Assembly (NCBI RefSeq): GCF_050908995.1
Contig: NC_135118.1
Location: 1,922,001 to 1,986,000 of the forward strand
Length of the DNA: 64,000 bases
Direction of reading: 5' to 3'
DNA from: Andrena cerasifolii
Lineage: Eukaryota; Arthropoda; Insecta; Hymenoptera; Andrenidae
In this document: one piece after another, positions 22,526 through 33,619 of the stretch
Layout of the letters: each line of letters begins with the position of its first letter
How positions within the stretch are numbered: position 1 is the first letter of the stretch
Program-made: the position numbers and the translations under genes
The notes under the pieces: generated by a model
The model's input: only the letters and a program-made list of their open reading frames with translations
Databases searched by the model: none
Told to the model about the DNA's origin: nothing

Positions 22526-23108
22526 CTGCATACTGTCTCTTTTTCTTCCTTCCAGTACTTGCTTCCACGCTCTTCGTTCCCACATCTGAACCTTGCGATC
22601 ATGCTTTGATCTCTGCCTCTGTAATTTTGGTCTAGGTAATTTGCTCTCTGGTTATCCCTAATTTCTGTATAATGTGTGTTATATATCTGCCTCCTAGTAT
22701 TCTGTCGTATTGCCATTCAACCTGCTCTGCCCTGTCTCTTTGCGCTGGTTCCTCATCAAACTCTCTTCCCCTCCTTCTTTCTGTTTCCATTTCTTGAATA
22801 TCCATCATTTTTTGCCTGTAGTATGCGCCTCTCATTTCCTCCCATTTCGACTTTTTCTCTTTTTGTTTCGCGTCTATTTCCCTTCAGCATTCTTGTACTA
22901 TTTTATTCTTATTTAGACGTTTCGTTTTCTCCTCATATTTTATTGCTCTTTTCCCCGTTTCTGTCCTTACTTTGTCTGTTTGTGTTTCCTCCAAAATTAA
23001 ATATGCTGGTGTATTGAAGTCCAAACCTAAAGTCCACCTTATGTATTTCTCCTGTATTTTCTCTACTTTTTCTGCTTCCCTCCATCCCCATTCAGATGTT
23101 ATTATGAG
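22526..23108. other. Pyrimidine-rich intron sequence
   Basis: Rich in CT/TTC runs on the plus strand. Open frames here are low-complexity. No gene recognised. Confidence 0.4.
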
Positions 23109-23116
23109 CTATGTAT

Positions 23117-23467
23117 TAGAGCTCGGACTATTCGAATAATTTAATATTCAAATATTTTACAAGTATTCGAATGCTACGACTAAAATTCTAATATTTGAGT
23201 ATTGGAATGCTACGAATAAACTTCCAATATTTGAGTATTCGAATAATAACATTCGAATACTGGTGTATTCGAATAGTATGGTGTGAAGTGGGTCAAAATT
23301 AACTTACAAGATTTAATCCTGACAAATGAACCTAAAGAACTTGATTTATAATTCACACCATACTATTCGAATACATCAGTATTCGAATGCTTAAATATTC
23401 GAATTACATTCGCCAAATAATTGAGCAACTGAAGTATTCAAATATTCGCCAAATAGTCCCAGCCCTA
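23117..23467. mobile_element. hAT-like MITE with TATTCGAATA-rich arms
   Basis: A 351-bp element has ends TAGAGCTCGGACTATTCGAA and (reverse complement) TAGGGCTGGGACTATTTGGC. Flanks CTATGTAT (23109-23116) and CTATGTAC (23468-23475) are an 8-bp duplication with one change. The arms are made of repeated TATTCGAATA/ATTCGAAT motifs and pair around 23280-23350. Confidence 0.8.
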
Positions 23468-23952
23468 CTATGTACATGAAAATATGCTACGTAATGTAGT
23501 AAACTCAAAGTATTTGCTATCGTGCTTATTCAATTTTATTTAATTGTAAAAAATTATTAATTCATAAAAAGGTTTTGAATTTCACCAAATATTTTGTACA
23601 TACAATTGCCAATATTGTGAGTATAGTTTTTAATTCTGAATTACTTTTAGTGCACAATTTCGTAAGGAAGATATGAAATATTGAATACCACAGAATCGGT
23701 CAATTTTATTTTTTCTATTGATATATTTTATCATTGAAACTTGTTCGCTAACGTTATTAACTGTTTAAAGTAGATTGTCAGCTTGCGCATACTTCACAAA
23801 AGTAACTTTTTCATAAAAGTGATATTCTTTGTAGATCTAATTATTATTCAATTGTCACTAGACATATTGTTGTTTTGTTACTTAGAAAGAATGTAACGTA
23901 TCTTGCTGTTATTATATATTAGTATCCCGTGTGCATTATAGCTGATTACTAA

Positions 23953-24244
23953 CCCTCGTACAACGAATGCAGGGTCATTTTGATCCGACTCTGACAAAGT
24001 CGATCCCAATGTTATATTTGTGTCGGCAATGACACAAAATGTAGTATACGATGCTAAAATTGCAGTAACATTATATGTAAAAATCATACAGGAGACACAC
24101 CTATTTTATGTATCAAATGTACATAAATAATTTCTTATTATGTATATACATATTTGTAATTTTAATTAATTCATTCATTTTGTATGCAATTTCTTCGCGA
24201 AACCTGTGTACCAATGACCATGTCCACCATTCGTCTTCCGAGGG
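23953..24244. mobile_element. TTAA-type MITE, 292 bp
   Basis: Ends CCCTCGTACAACGAATG and (reverse complement) CCCTCGGAAGACGAATGG are inverted. The right flank is TTAA (24245-24248) and the left CTAA (23949-23952), a TTAA site with one change. The open frame inside has no domain. Probably piggyBac-like. Confidence 0.65.
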
Positions 24245-24250
24245 TTAAAG

Positions 24251-24848
24251 AATTATTTTTTATCGTAAACTAGAAATTTGGAGTTTCGTGATAGAGAAGG
24301 CAACACAGAAATTTCTTTGAAGTATTCAATATTGGTAATATTGAATTATCATGCACTATACAAAATTTGAAAATGTATATTAATACTCACAAAAGCTTAT
24401 TAATACAATACAAAATAATATAAACAAGTTATCGCGTTACTTGTGGAAAAGCATGAATGGGCAAAGAAAGGTATTTAGAAGAAATATAGATATTGATCTA
24501 AAATTTCAATATTTCTAATAAGCTGTAACTTTTTCATTTCAACCGTAAATATCCTGTATTCAAATAGAATTTTCAGTAATAATAGTTTAGCAATGATCAG
24601 TTAAATTAACAACTGAGACTTGTTAGTAGAAATATTAGCCTTACTAACATCTATATTCAAGACGATTAAATATCTGTGTGTCATATAAAAAATGTATAAA
24701 GAATAATAATGTTTAAAATATACAAATTACGAAGTCCATGAATAAGTAAATATTACAAACCGCCAGAAATTAATTCTATGCAATTCAATAATATGCTGAT
24801 AGCAATTTAATTGAGGAACCTCGTTCAAAGAATAGAAGAAAAAGTAGG
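24251..24848. other. AT-rich intron, nothing recognised
   Basis: No inverted repeats or coding frames found by eye. Confidence 0.35.
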
Positions 24849-24850
24849 TA

Positions 24851-25442
24851 CAGTGGCTCATAGCCATAATCGTACACTCTTTAAAATCGCATAACATTTT
24901 TTAAATTAATCCAAACGACTTGAGTTTTTTTTAGAAGCTAGAAGGATTAGTTTGCTAAGTGTTTTTTTTGTGAGCCTGTAATGAAAGTTGAAAAAAAGCA
25001 TTTGTAGATTGAAGTAAGTTGTATACGTGTCTAAAATTTCATGAAAATCGGTTAACGTTGCTCTGAGCTATAAACGCTTAAAGATTGCAGAATAAGGTCG
25101 AGAATCGTGGAAATTTCCAAAATCAGCGATTCTCGACCTAAATTCTGCAATCTTTAAGCGTTTATAGCTCAGAGCAACGTTACCCGATTTTCATGAAATT
25201 TTAGACACGCATACAACTTACTTCAATCTACAAATGTTTTTTTTTTTAATTTTCATTACAGGCTCACAAAAAGAAGTTGAAAAAACGACCTTTTTTATTT
25301 TTTTTGCTATTCCAACCAAGTGCATTTTTTCCAAAACGACGAAACACGTCACTTAGCAAACTAATCCTTCTAGCTTCTAAAACAAACACAAGTCGTTTGG
25401 ATTAATTTTAAAAAAGTTTACGATTATGGCTGTGAGCCACTG
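24851..25442. mobile_element. Palindromic TA-flanked MITE, copy A
   Basis: A 592-bp element lies between TA dinucleotides, with ends CAGTGGCTCATAGCCATAA and (reverse complement) CAGTGGCTCACAGCCATAA. It is palindromic almost throughout, with the axis near 25110. Shared internal phrases are CAAACGACTTGAGTTTTTTT, GAAGCTAGAAGGATTAGTTT and TTCATGAAAATCGGTTAACG. Copies B (28793-29573) and C (45916-46506) share the inside but differ at the outer 20-30 bp. Mariner-type MITE by target site. Confidence 0.85.
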
Positions 25443-28400
25443 TATATGAATACCAGTAAGAAAGTTATTTTTAACGTATTGTGTCAATTGCAATTATTTT
25501 TCTTTCACATACATGGAGCTTTAAAATGGGGACTGAGATTTGAGTGATTCTAGTACACAGTAAGAGCAAAACAGCTTGATAAACGTGGATCGGGAAATGA
25601 ACTATTTATATGTAAAATGTGGATGTTTGTTTGGGGGGAAATAATTTAATAAATTCATGCCAGGTAATAGAATATTTGTATAGCAGAAAATATGGAACAA
25701 GCCAGAAGTATTAAAAAATGTGCATCAATTTATGATCCAAAAATGTTGATATTGCGTGGAGATAGGAGCAATGCACATGGAACACCTTTGACAATTATGA
25801 ACATAACAAAACAATAAACGCAAGCTGTGTCAATAGTGATAATATCTCTTCTTTTGATACAAAATGTAACAAGTACAATAAGAGAAGTCTTTTACAAAAT
25901 TGATTCCTTTGTTAATGTGTTTTCTACCCAGAACATATTATGTTTATTGATACTGTTCACTTCTTACTGGCCAGTAAGATTAAATAGACTCTTACACATG
26001 TTCTCGAAGGTGAAAATCACATTTTATACTGAAAGGATCAAAGCTCTGACACTTGTTGATTAAGTATTTTTTACTCCTCCTAATTACTTTTCTTTAATAT
26101 TACATGGGTCAAAATATACTTAAGAAACATCTTATCTGCTTTCTGAATTTAATATTCAGTAAAAAAATTACACATTTTGCAGAAAGTATTTCTTTTTTTA
26201 CATATATTAAAATCATTTAAAATCTTTGCTCTTAATACTTATGAGTGAGGCTGATATCGTGTAAAATTTGCAAGAAGCTAGAAAGTAAACTGAATATTAC
26301 ATTATCTTGAATATTACTACACTCACTTTGAAGCTGAAAATTAAGCAAATAAAACTGCCCTGCGCATAATAACTATTTTGAGAAATATTGCTTATTCAAA
26401 AAATGAGGTTTATCAGTCCATAAAATTGTGCTTTATAGTTTCATACAGTTGTACGAGTATAAAATTAGGTATTTCCAACTTCATTATATTACTTACATCT
26501 ATAAACACTATTATTTTAGATTTCTACTAACAAAAATAAGATAGAAAACAATTGACAATGGTTTCAAAAAATATATACATATGTACAGATACATATCTCC
26601 ACAGGATACATGAAAATACTTTTAACTCCCCAAGTCGATTTTGAGTTAAAAATTTTAAATAAATATGGATTCGTTCTGCTGAAGTTTCTGGAAATGAAAG
26701 ATTTATTGTAATGCAGAAGTTAGTAGGTATATTTACCCACACAGGTCAATTATATATTGAAAGATTCATTAAAATAATGATAGTTAGAAGAATAGTATAA
26801 TAAAACATAAACCGCATCAACATTTACTTGAATTTTATAAATTCTTTTCAAGATATCATATTATTGTAGGACTCTGCAATATTTCAGCAAATCGGACATT
26901 AACATTTCATGTATTTTTTTGTGCAAAAATTATGTGGAATGTTGCAATTATTGATAGAATATGATATAGGTATGACAGACCATACATTTAGACATGCATT
27001 ATAATTTCACACTAGTTTTTAAAATTTGAAGTATTGAAATTTTATGATGATGTCTTTCATAATTTGGTTGTTGTTTACTTCAACAATATGTATACATTTA
27101 TAACTTTATAGTAAAACTATAAATACATGCCTGTTGAATCGTCTCCAGTTGCATGCTATAAAATAGTCACATACATATAAACACGTAACAGTATTAGTTA
27201 TTAAAGATTGCTCTAAATATCTATAACAAAAATTGATATGCTGTAAAAATTGCAAAATGCAACTGTAAATATTTTAATAATTGTACAAAATACAAAATTA
27301 TGTTATATTTCAAATATTTTAATTATATGCTTTATGCGTTACAGTACAGTACTATAATCAGAATACATATTCCAATCTTTTACTATAGCTTTTCGAATTC
27401 TATTTCATCTACAATACTGCCCTCTTTAGTTAAACTGTCTCATCTAGCATGTTTTAATTTTTTGAGATATGTTGAAATATTTGAAGTTCCTCACGTCTTT
27501 TACCTATTAAGTAAAGTTAGAAAACTCTACGTGCTTCGTAAAGATTTATAAACAGTCTAATGTATTCAACCTAACTTCTTTCCAAATGGTTATAATATCT
27601 TATCTAAAACAATTAATTAATTGGTACGTTAATAATACATCACCTACCAGTACACCTATTACAAAAAATTATATTAGGCTGTTACGAAATAGTGACAACA
27701 TGTTTGAATTTGAATGAAGGAAAATAAGGACGATACAAAATAAATGATAAAACTTCAGTTTTCTCGGTTGTTTCAAAATGTTAGATAGGACATTTTAACT
27801 AAGGATGGCAGAATATTCCATATACGACATCGATACGTTCATAATATCTTTGTATAAAGTGAAAATATTTAGTACAGAAAATACTTTTTAATATGCTATG
27901 CAACAATTGTAGACAAATGTATGTTTTTCAATTACGAGAATAGAATAGATATTTCAGATAATACAGTTAGGTGTAATACTTTGTATACGATCCTTTAAGG
28001 ATCCTTTATCTATTTCATTTTCATTATTGTCATTATTATTTTATACTTTTCGGATTGCACATTGTATGTGCAGAAGGTGTTAAGCATTACTCAAGCTTAT
28101 GATTAATTTTGCTGGGTGTTATCTGTCACCTACTTAGTTGAATTCAGGTTTTGTACAAAAAGAATTTCATTTTTATGAGAGATTTAATCGGTTAGTGGTA
28201 TTCAAATTACATGAAATGTTTGTTTAATAATGATAGATATCAAATTTATTTTAAAGAGATGTTTTGTCTTCCAGTTGATAATAGTTAATATAGTGAATGT
28301 TTGTTATTCCCTTTGATGCATTACTTCATTTCTGGTTAGTCAAGCCTTATGTATCTACTGTCTATTGTAGTGCACGTCTGTTTTATTTATTAAATCTCAA

Positions 28401-28792
28401 TTTAGCTTTTGCATAGTGGGTGTTTTAAAAAATTAATAACTTAATAATATAATAAAATAATAATTTGAAATAGGAATTGGTTTAAACAATTTCAACATTA
28501 TTTACACTTTTGCAACTTTGTTAATAATTACGAAACAGATAAAATGATTTTAGAGATCAACAAAGTTACATTCTTCGTCCTGCACTGTAACATTGATTGT
28601 TACGTTAGCTCGTATTATACAATTACTCTGATTAATATTTCGATATTATAATAATTTCAATTTTAATGCCTTAGATTTATTCTCATTCATATTTACTACT
28701 CCCAAATCTCACTTTTTGACCATCTGAACTTTATAATTATTATTTGATTTAATGATTATTAGTCATAAAAATCAAGATTTCGTTACGACCTA
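25443..28792. other. Long AT-rich single-copy intron segment
   Basis: About 3.3 kb with no terminal repeats, no long inverted repeats and no domain-bearing frame. This is the longest stretch without visible transposon structure in the intron. Conserved regulatory elements could be here, but nothing can be read directly. Confidence 0.45.
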
Positions 28793-29573
28793 CAGTCCAC
28801 GACAAAAGTATTAGGACACCCTTTAAAAGTGAATATCTTTTTTAAAATTGGTTCAAACGACTTGAGTTTTTTTTCCTTCAGAAGCTAGAAGGATTAGTTT
28901 ACTGGGTCACGTGTTTCGTTGCTTTGCAAAAAAATTGCAATTTGTCGGAATAGTGAAGAAAATAGTGAAGGCCGCTTTTTAAACTTTTTTTATCTGAGCC
29001 TGTAATGAAAATTTAAAAATTCCCTTTGCATGGGAACAAGCTACAGGCATCGCCATATGTAAAATCTTTAGGTTTATTACACTTATAAGCAGAAACTGTG
29101 ATTTCCACCACTTTTAACTGTTTATAGCTCATAGCTATTGTGGCCCGTGGAAAGACGGCGGTTGAAATGTCACAGGGGCAGGAGGAGGGGAGGGGTTCCT
29201 CGCTCGCATTGGCTCCCGCCACCCGTGTCCCGTTTGCTTACTTTGTATTGGTCGACGTTGTCGCGCCGGCCAATAGGGATATACTATTTGGGCCTGATAT
29301 TCGGACCCTAGAGTGTCCCGATCGACTTCTTTCCATGAAATTTTCAGCATGTTTTCTTCACAGGCTCATATAGAAAAGTTGAAATAGCAACCTTTACTAT
29401 TTTCTTCGCTATTCCGACTTTCCGACAAATTGCATTTTTTTCTCAAAACAACGAAAGGCGTCACCTAACAAATTCTTCTAGTTTCTAACAAAAAAAAAAC
29501 TCAAGTCCTTTGGACCAATTTTAAAAAAGTTATTCTGCTTTAAAGGGTGCCCCGATACTTTTGCCCACCACTG
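28793..29573. mobile_element. Palindromic TA-flanked MITE, copy B (interrupted)
   Basis: Ends CAGTCCACGACAAAAGTATT and (reverse complement) CAGTGGTGGGCAAAAGTATC are flanked by TA. It shares CAAACGACTTGAGTTTTTTT and GAAGCTAGAAGGATTAGTTT with copies A and C. It is enlarged by the 200-bp insertion at 29141-29337. Confidence 0.8.
29141..29337. mobile_element. About 200-bp TIR element, copy 2
   Basis: This is the reverse-complement relative of 9841-10042, sharing GGTTGAAATGTCACAGGG, CGCTCGCATTGGCTCCCGCC and CCCGTTTGCTTACTTTGTAT. It interrupts the MITE at 28793-29573, where the sister copies of that MITE are continuous. Confidence 0.7.
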
Positions 29574-30228
29574 TATTATATTAATAATAAGTAACATTTA
29601 ATTTTGATTTTTGATTATTAACAAATTATCGAAACAAAGGATTAACTTATTCTTTTTTATTATATTTAATTATATTCTAATTTACAAAACCGTATGCAGT
29701 ATTTTCATAAATGTGGAGTTTTATTTACAAACTGGATTCAACTAAGATGATACATGTGTGTTATAAAATCATTCTTACACGTAACAAAATTCAAGGTTTT
29801 GTTGCGTTTTTGTTAAATTGAAAACAACTTCAATACTTTATGGGACAGTCTTTTCGTGTAAAAGTTCTCTTTTTTTATTCTAACATAGTGTGCCACGTGG
29901 TTCAAGCGTATTTCAAAGTAGATAATACAGCTGTGAACATTAAAATAGCAGTACTTTAGGGTAAATAATTAAAATCGTCTTTCTGAATAATACCGTAACA
30001 AAACTTTATTACTCAAGGGTTAAGTAAAATTATTATCACAATAAGTAGATTTAAATCTGGCAACACTTAACCTAACGGTTAATCCAAATTATCAGTTCAG
30101 TAATTCTTATTCCTCGTTTACTCTGCGAAAACAAAGAAGTTTGCTATTTAAATCAAATTAGAAGTAAGTTATTGCCATATTGAAGTGAATTTAAAACCAA
30201 GTGCTAAAAAAGAAATCCTATTTTAAAA

Positions 30229-31620
30229 TTGAGAAAAGATGGGAAATCCTATAGAGAAATACAGGCCGTTCTGAGTTATTCCGCTAAAATGATCTCTAAC
30301 GCTATGAAATATAAAGAAAAGCTAGAAAAAAGCGGCGGAAAACGTGAAACAACGCTCCAAGATGATCACAATATTTTGAGAACCTCCAAAAAGGACCCAA
30401 CAAAGTCGGCCGTAGAAATAAATAAAAATATATATAAAACAAAAAAAAATAGGTTAAACGATTTTATTAAAAATGTAGTAAAAACTAAATTGAAATTCAC
30501 TAAAAACTAAAAAATAATTCTTTTCTTGTATTTTAATTTTTATGGTGTTAATATCACTTTGAATAAAATCGCGGGGCACGATATTTCATAACAGGATATG
30601 AATCTCCTTTATACAGAAGCAAACATCGAAATAAATTTGTTGTTAGAAAGTTTTTTATTCGCATTAATGAAACAAAATATTTTAATTACGTAATACAGAT
30701 TGCAATATAACTTAAAATTGATAAACTGTAGTTGATGATGTTCCACTTGCCAACCGATTCTTTAACTTCTGGTTGCACATAGTGCCCCACGATTTTATTC
30801 AAAGTGATATTAACAGCATCAAAATTGAAGTACAAGAAAATAATTATTTTTTAGTTTTTAGTGCATTTTAATTTAGTTTTTACTACATTTTTAATAGAAT
30901 CGTTTAACATATCATTTTTTTTTCTTATATATTTATTTATTTTCTAGTTTTTAGTGTTTGAGGATTTACATTTCACAGCTCAGACTTCTTTACAAATATT
31001 TTTTATTGTTGTACACAGTTTAACAGTTTGCTTAAACGTTGTAGTGCTACAGTCACTAAAAAATAATTCTTTTCTTGTGCTACAATTTCGATGGTGATAT
31101 ACTACGAACGCCTGCAAAGTTTTACTTTTACTATTCGTACATACTTGACGGCTGATTTCTCGATAAATTGTGTATTTTCGGCAATCGCGATGCGACTAGC
31201 ATCCCGAATTACGTTTTCGTAAAGAGCGCGAGTGGCTGATTTCAGGTCGTTTGGATTTGTGGTTATGGGTTATATTTATTGACGACTGGGTAATTTTTTC
31301 ACCCGCTCGGGGTTAGTTTTTTTTTTAAATATTGTATTGTCATCCAAACTACGCACGCCTGCACAGTTTCAAGATAATTGGATAGTTGGAAGTGGGTTAA
31401 ATTTGAATTGCCAGATTTGAACCATACAAACATACAAACAAACAGAGAATCGAAGCTGAATAAAATCGTTTAAAAAGGAACTTAACTTAAAAATAAGTGA
31501 TATGACCGTGCGGAGAAGATTCTTAGAGCAAAATTTAGCAGCACGTAGCCCCAGAAAGAAGCCGCTCCTACCCCCAAAAAAACATAAAGTCAAATGCATG
31601 GAGTTTGCAATAATAAACTT
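30229..31620 (+). pseudogene. Tc1-like transposase N-terminal part, interrupted
   Basis: The first piece (30229-30500) encodes a paired-like helix-turn-helix region: MRKDGKSYREIQAVLSYSAK, then RETTLQDDHNILRTSKKDPT and KSAVEINKNI. The frame then degenerates where a foldback insert begins. A later piece at about 31441-31620 (ISDMTVRRRFLEQNLAARSP, RKKPLLPPKKHKVKCMEFA) continues the second DNA-binding domain. The catalytic DDE half is absent downstream on this strand, except the opposite-strand piece at 32705-32890. Non-functional. Confidence 0.7.
30430..30920. repeat. Foldback inside the Tc1-like transposase
   Basis: GGTTAAACGATTTTATTAAA, AAATAATTCTTTTCTTGTA and AATATCACTTTGAATAAAATCG on the left recur inverted at 30780-30915 (ATTTTATTCAAAGTGATATT and so on). 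One arm includes the transposase coding end itself, so this may be an inverted duplication within the element. Confidence 0.65.
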
Positions 31621-32690
31621 AAAAAAAACCGACTTCAAGAGGTAAAATAATTTTTTTGAAATCGGTGCCAAAATAGGAACAAAATTATATCAATTTCTAA
31701 ACCTTTATCAATTATAGTCCATTAGCACACTAACGCCCGGGAATTAGAGCGCACAAAATTTTAGTGGGACATCACGCGTCGATCCGATTTAATTTCATTT
31801 TTATTTTGGCATCGATTTAAAAAAAATATATCTATCCTTCTTAGCGCTCCTTTGAAGTCGGTTTTTTTACATTTTATTTTAAAAAAAGTTTATTATTTTA
31901 TAATTTTTAGTGACCTTTGTTTGAAATCGGTTAAAAAACATTTATCATTGTACCAATTGGGGAACATACTCGATATAACAACGAAAGAATCATCCAAATC
32001 GGTCCACGCGTTTCAAAGTTATGCGCGAACATATATTAAATCTGGAATTCTAGATAATTCTAGACTATCTAGATAATAATAAATAAAAAATATTTATCGC
32101 GGTACCAATTGGGGAAAATACTCTACACTGCATTCCACATTAGAGCATACCTGTTTCGCGCAGGCACGGCCCTCGGGAAGCGTTGCTATGCCCCACTCCC
32201 CGCTTAACCGCCTATGTTTTTCTCCGTCGCACGGCCCTCTACTCCCTCTATTACGTTTTCGTGCGGGACGTTGTTTACCTTGACAACGGTCAGGTCCCGC
32301 GTTTGGGATGTACCAGTTATTCCTTGGAAACCACCACGACCAATCGCGTGCGGTTCGAACCGTGGGTAATAGTGGGAGCTGCGCAGATCGGTTGCAAATC
32401 GGTAGGGGCGTCGGTTTGCTCTTATATGGAATGCAGTATATATAACAACGAAAAAATCATCCAAATCTGTACACGCGGTACAAAGTTAAACGCGAACGTA
32501 CATTAAAGCTGTAATTCTAGATAATTCTAGAATATCTAGATAATAATAATAAACAAAATTCACACTAATTCAAATAAAAAAAAATTACCGAAATCGGTGC
32601 ACCTATGCGGAAGCTATGCGTGAACATACAAACAGAATGAAATATACGTGACGAATTGAGTAACCTCCTCCCTTTGAAGACGGTTAAAAA
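31620..32690. repeat. Insert bounded by ACCGACTTC / GAAGACGG motifs
   Basis: It starts AAAAAACCGACTTCAAGAGG and ends CCCTTTGAAGACGGTTAAAA. An internal TGAAGTCGGTTTTTTT occurs near 31853. Similar motifs (CTTTTTGAAGTCGGTTAAAT) are near 56918, so this belongs to a dispersed family. Two tandem units of about 145 bp (from 31950 and 32096) share GTACCAATTGGGG, ATCCAAATC and TCTAGATAATTCTAGA. The second unit is split by the element at 32125-32438. Confidence 0.6.
32125..32438. mobile_element. GC-rich TIR element inside the tandem unit
   Basis: Ends CACTGCATTCCACATTAGAG and (reverse complement) TACTGCATTCCATATAAGAG are inverted. The interior is far richer in GC and CpG than its surroundings. It interrupts the second tandem copy, whose sister copy reads straight through (ACTCGATATAACAACG). 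Confidence 0.65.
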
Positions 32691-32704
32691 AAGCATGTTC
32701 ACTG

Positions 32705-32890
32705 GGCCTGTTCGCATCATAATTTTTGATCCGCCATATTTAACCGTTTTGGTTGTACACTTCGGTTGGCATTCTGTATTAGATGGACGACGGATATACT
32801 GGCGCCATCCAGTACCACCTATTTACCTAAATACAACTATTTTGGACTCGTCTGTCCATATAATATTACGCCATTTGTGAACAGGCCTTA
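32705..32890 (-). pseudogene. Tc1-like transposase catalytic fragment
   Basis: The minus strand reads RNIIWTDESKIVVF, then YIRRPSNTECQPKCTTKTVK and YGGSKIMM. This is the first-aspartate block (W-x-DESK) and the HGGGSIMVWG-like block of Tc1 transposases. One stop is in the middle. It runs opposite to the N-terminal pieces at 30229-31620, so either an inversion or a second element is present. Confidence 0.7.
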
Positions 32891-33379
32891 ATTTTAAAAT
32901 AAGTTTCGTTTCTCGCCCGTACAATGTTTAGCACGACCCACTGAAAAAGGGCATTAAAAAAGAAAATAGCATTTGGTTATAAATTCACTTTAGTATGACA
33001 ATAACTTACTTCTAGTTTGTTTTAAATCACAAACTTCTTTGTTTTCGCAGAGTAAACGAGGAATATCTGTAAAGGAGAATCACTGAACTGATAATGTGGA
33101 TTAACCGTGAGGTTAAGTGTTGCCAGATTTAAATCTACCGCAAACTAGGGCGACTTTGCCCGCCGGGGTGACATTGCCCACTTTTCGGAAAAACTTTATT
33201 TTATTTTATTGTGAAGTAATTAGAACATATGGTGCTTTGCAGTCGATAGCAATAATTTCTTCAAGGTCAAACGAAAAAAACAATAGCGAATTCAATCATA
33301 CGGTAATTTGTCAGTCAGAGTAAAAAATTACACAAACAAATTTTTTTTCCAAGTGAATTTTTGTGATCTCCGAACTTTG

Positions 33380-33615
33380 TGCTGTTCAGAGAAAATAAAC
33401 CTTAAAATCCGGTACAAAATTGTTACGCAATGCTGGAACTGGGCCGGGAAAAATATTGTTAAACTCGTTAATAATACACCCGGCCAGGACTGGTACATGG
33501 GCTTCGTGAGACGACACAAAACGGAACTGACCGAAAGAAGGGGTCAAAATATTTCTCGCGCGAGAACGGCTGTTGGTGTCGAGACGGTTGTAAAATATTT
33601 TGACCACTTACAAGG
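33380..33615 (+). pseudogene. Pogo/Tigger transposase, CENP-B-type DNA-binding part
   Basis: The frame reads GQDWYMGFVRRHKTELTERR, then GQNISRARTAVGVETVVKYF and DHLQ. This is the second half of the CENP-B-like HTH of Tigger/jerky-type transposases, where GxxWxxxFxxRH and the SRAR block are typical. The first HTH is not intact upstream. Translation then runs into the 134-bp repeat array, making a spurious fusion frame. Confidence 0.75.
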
Positions 33616-33619
33616 ACAG

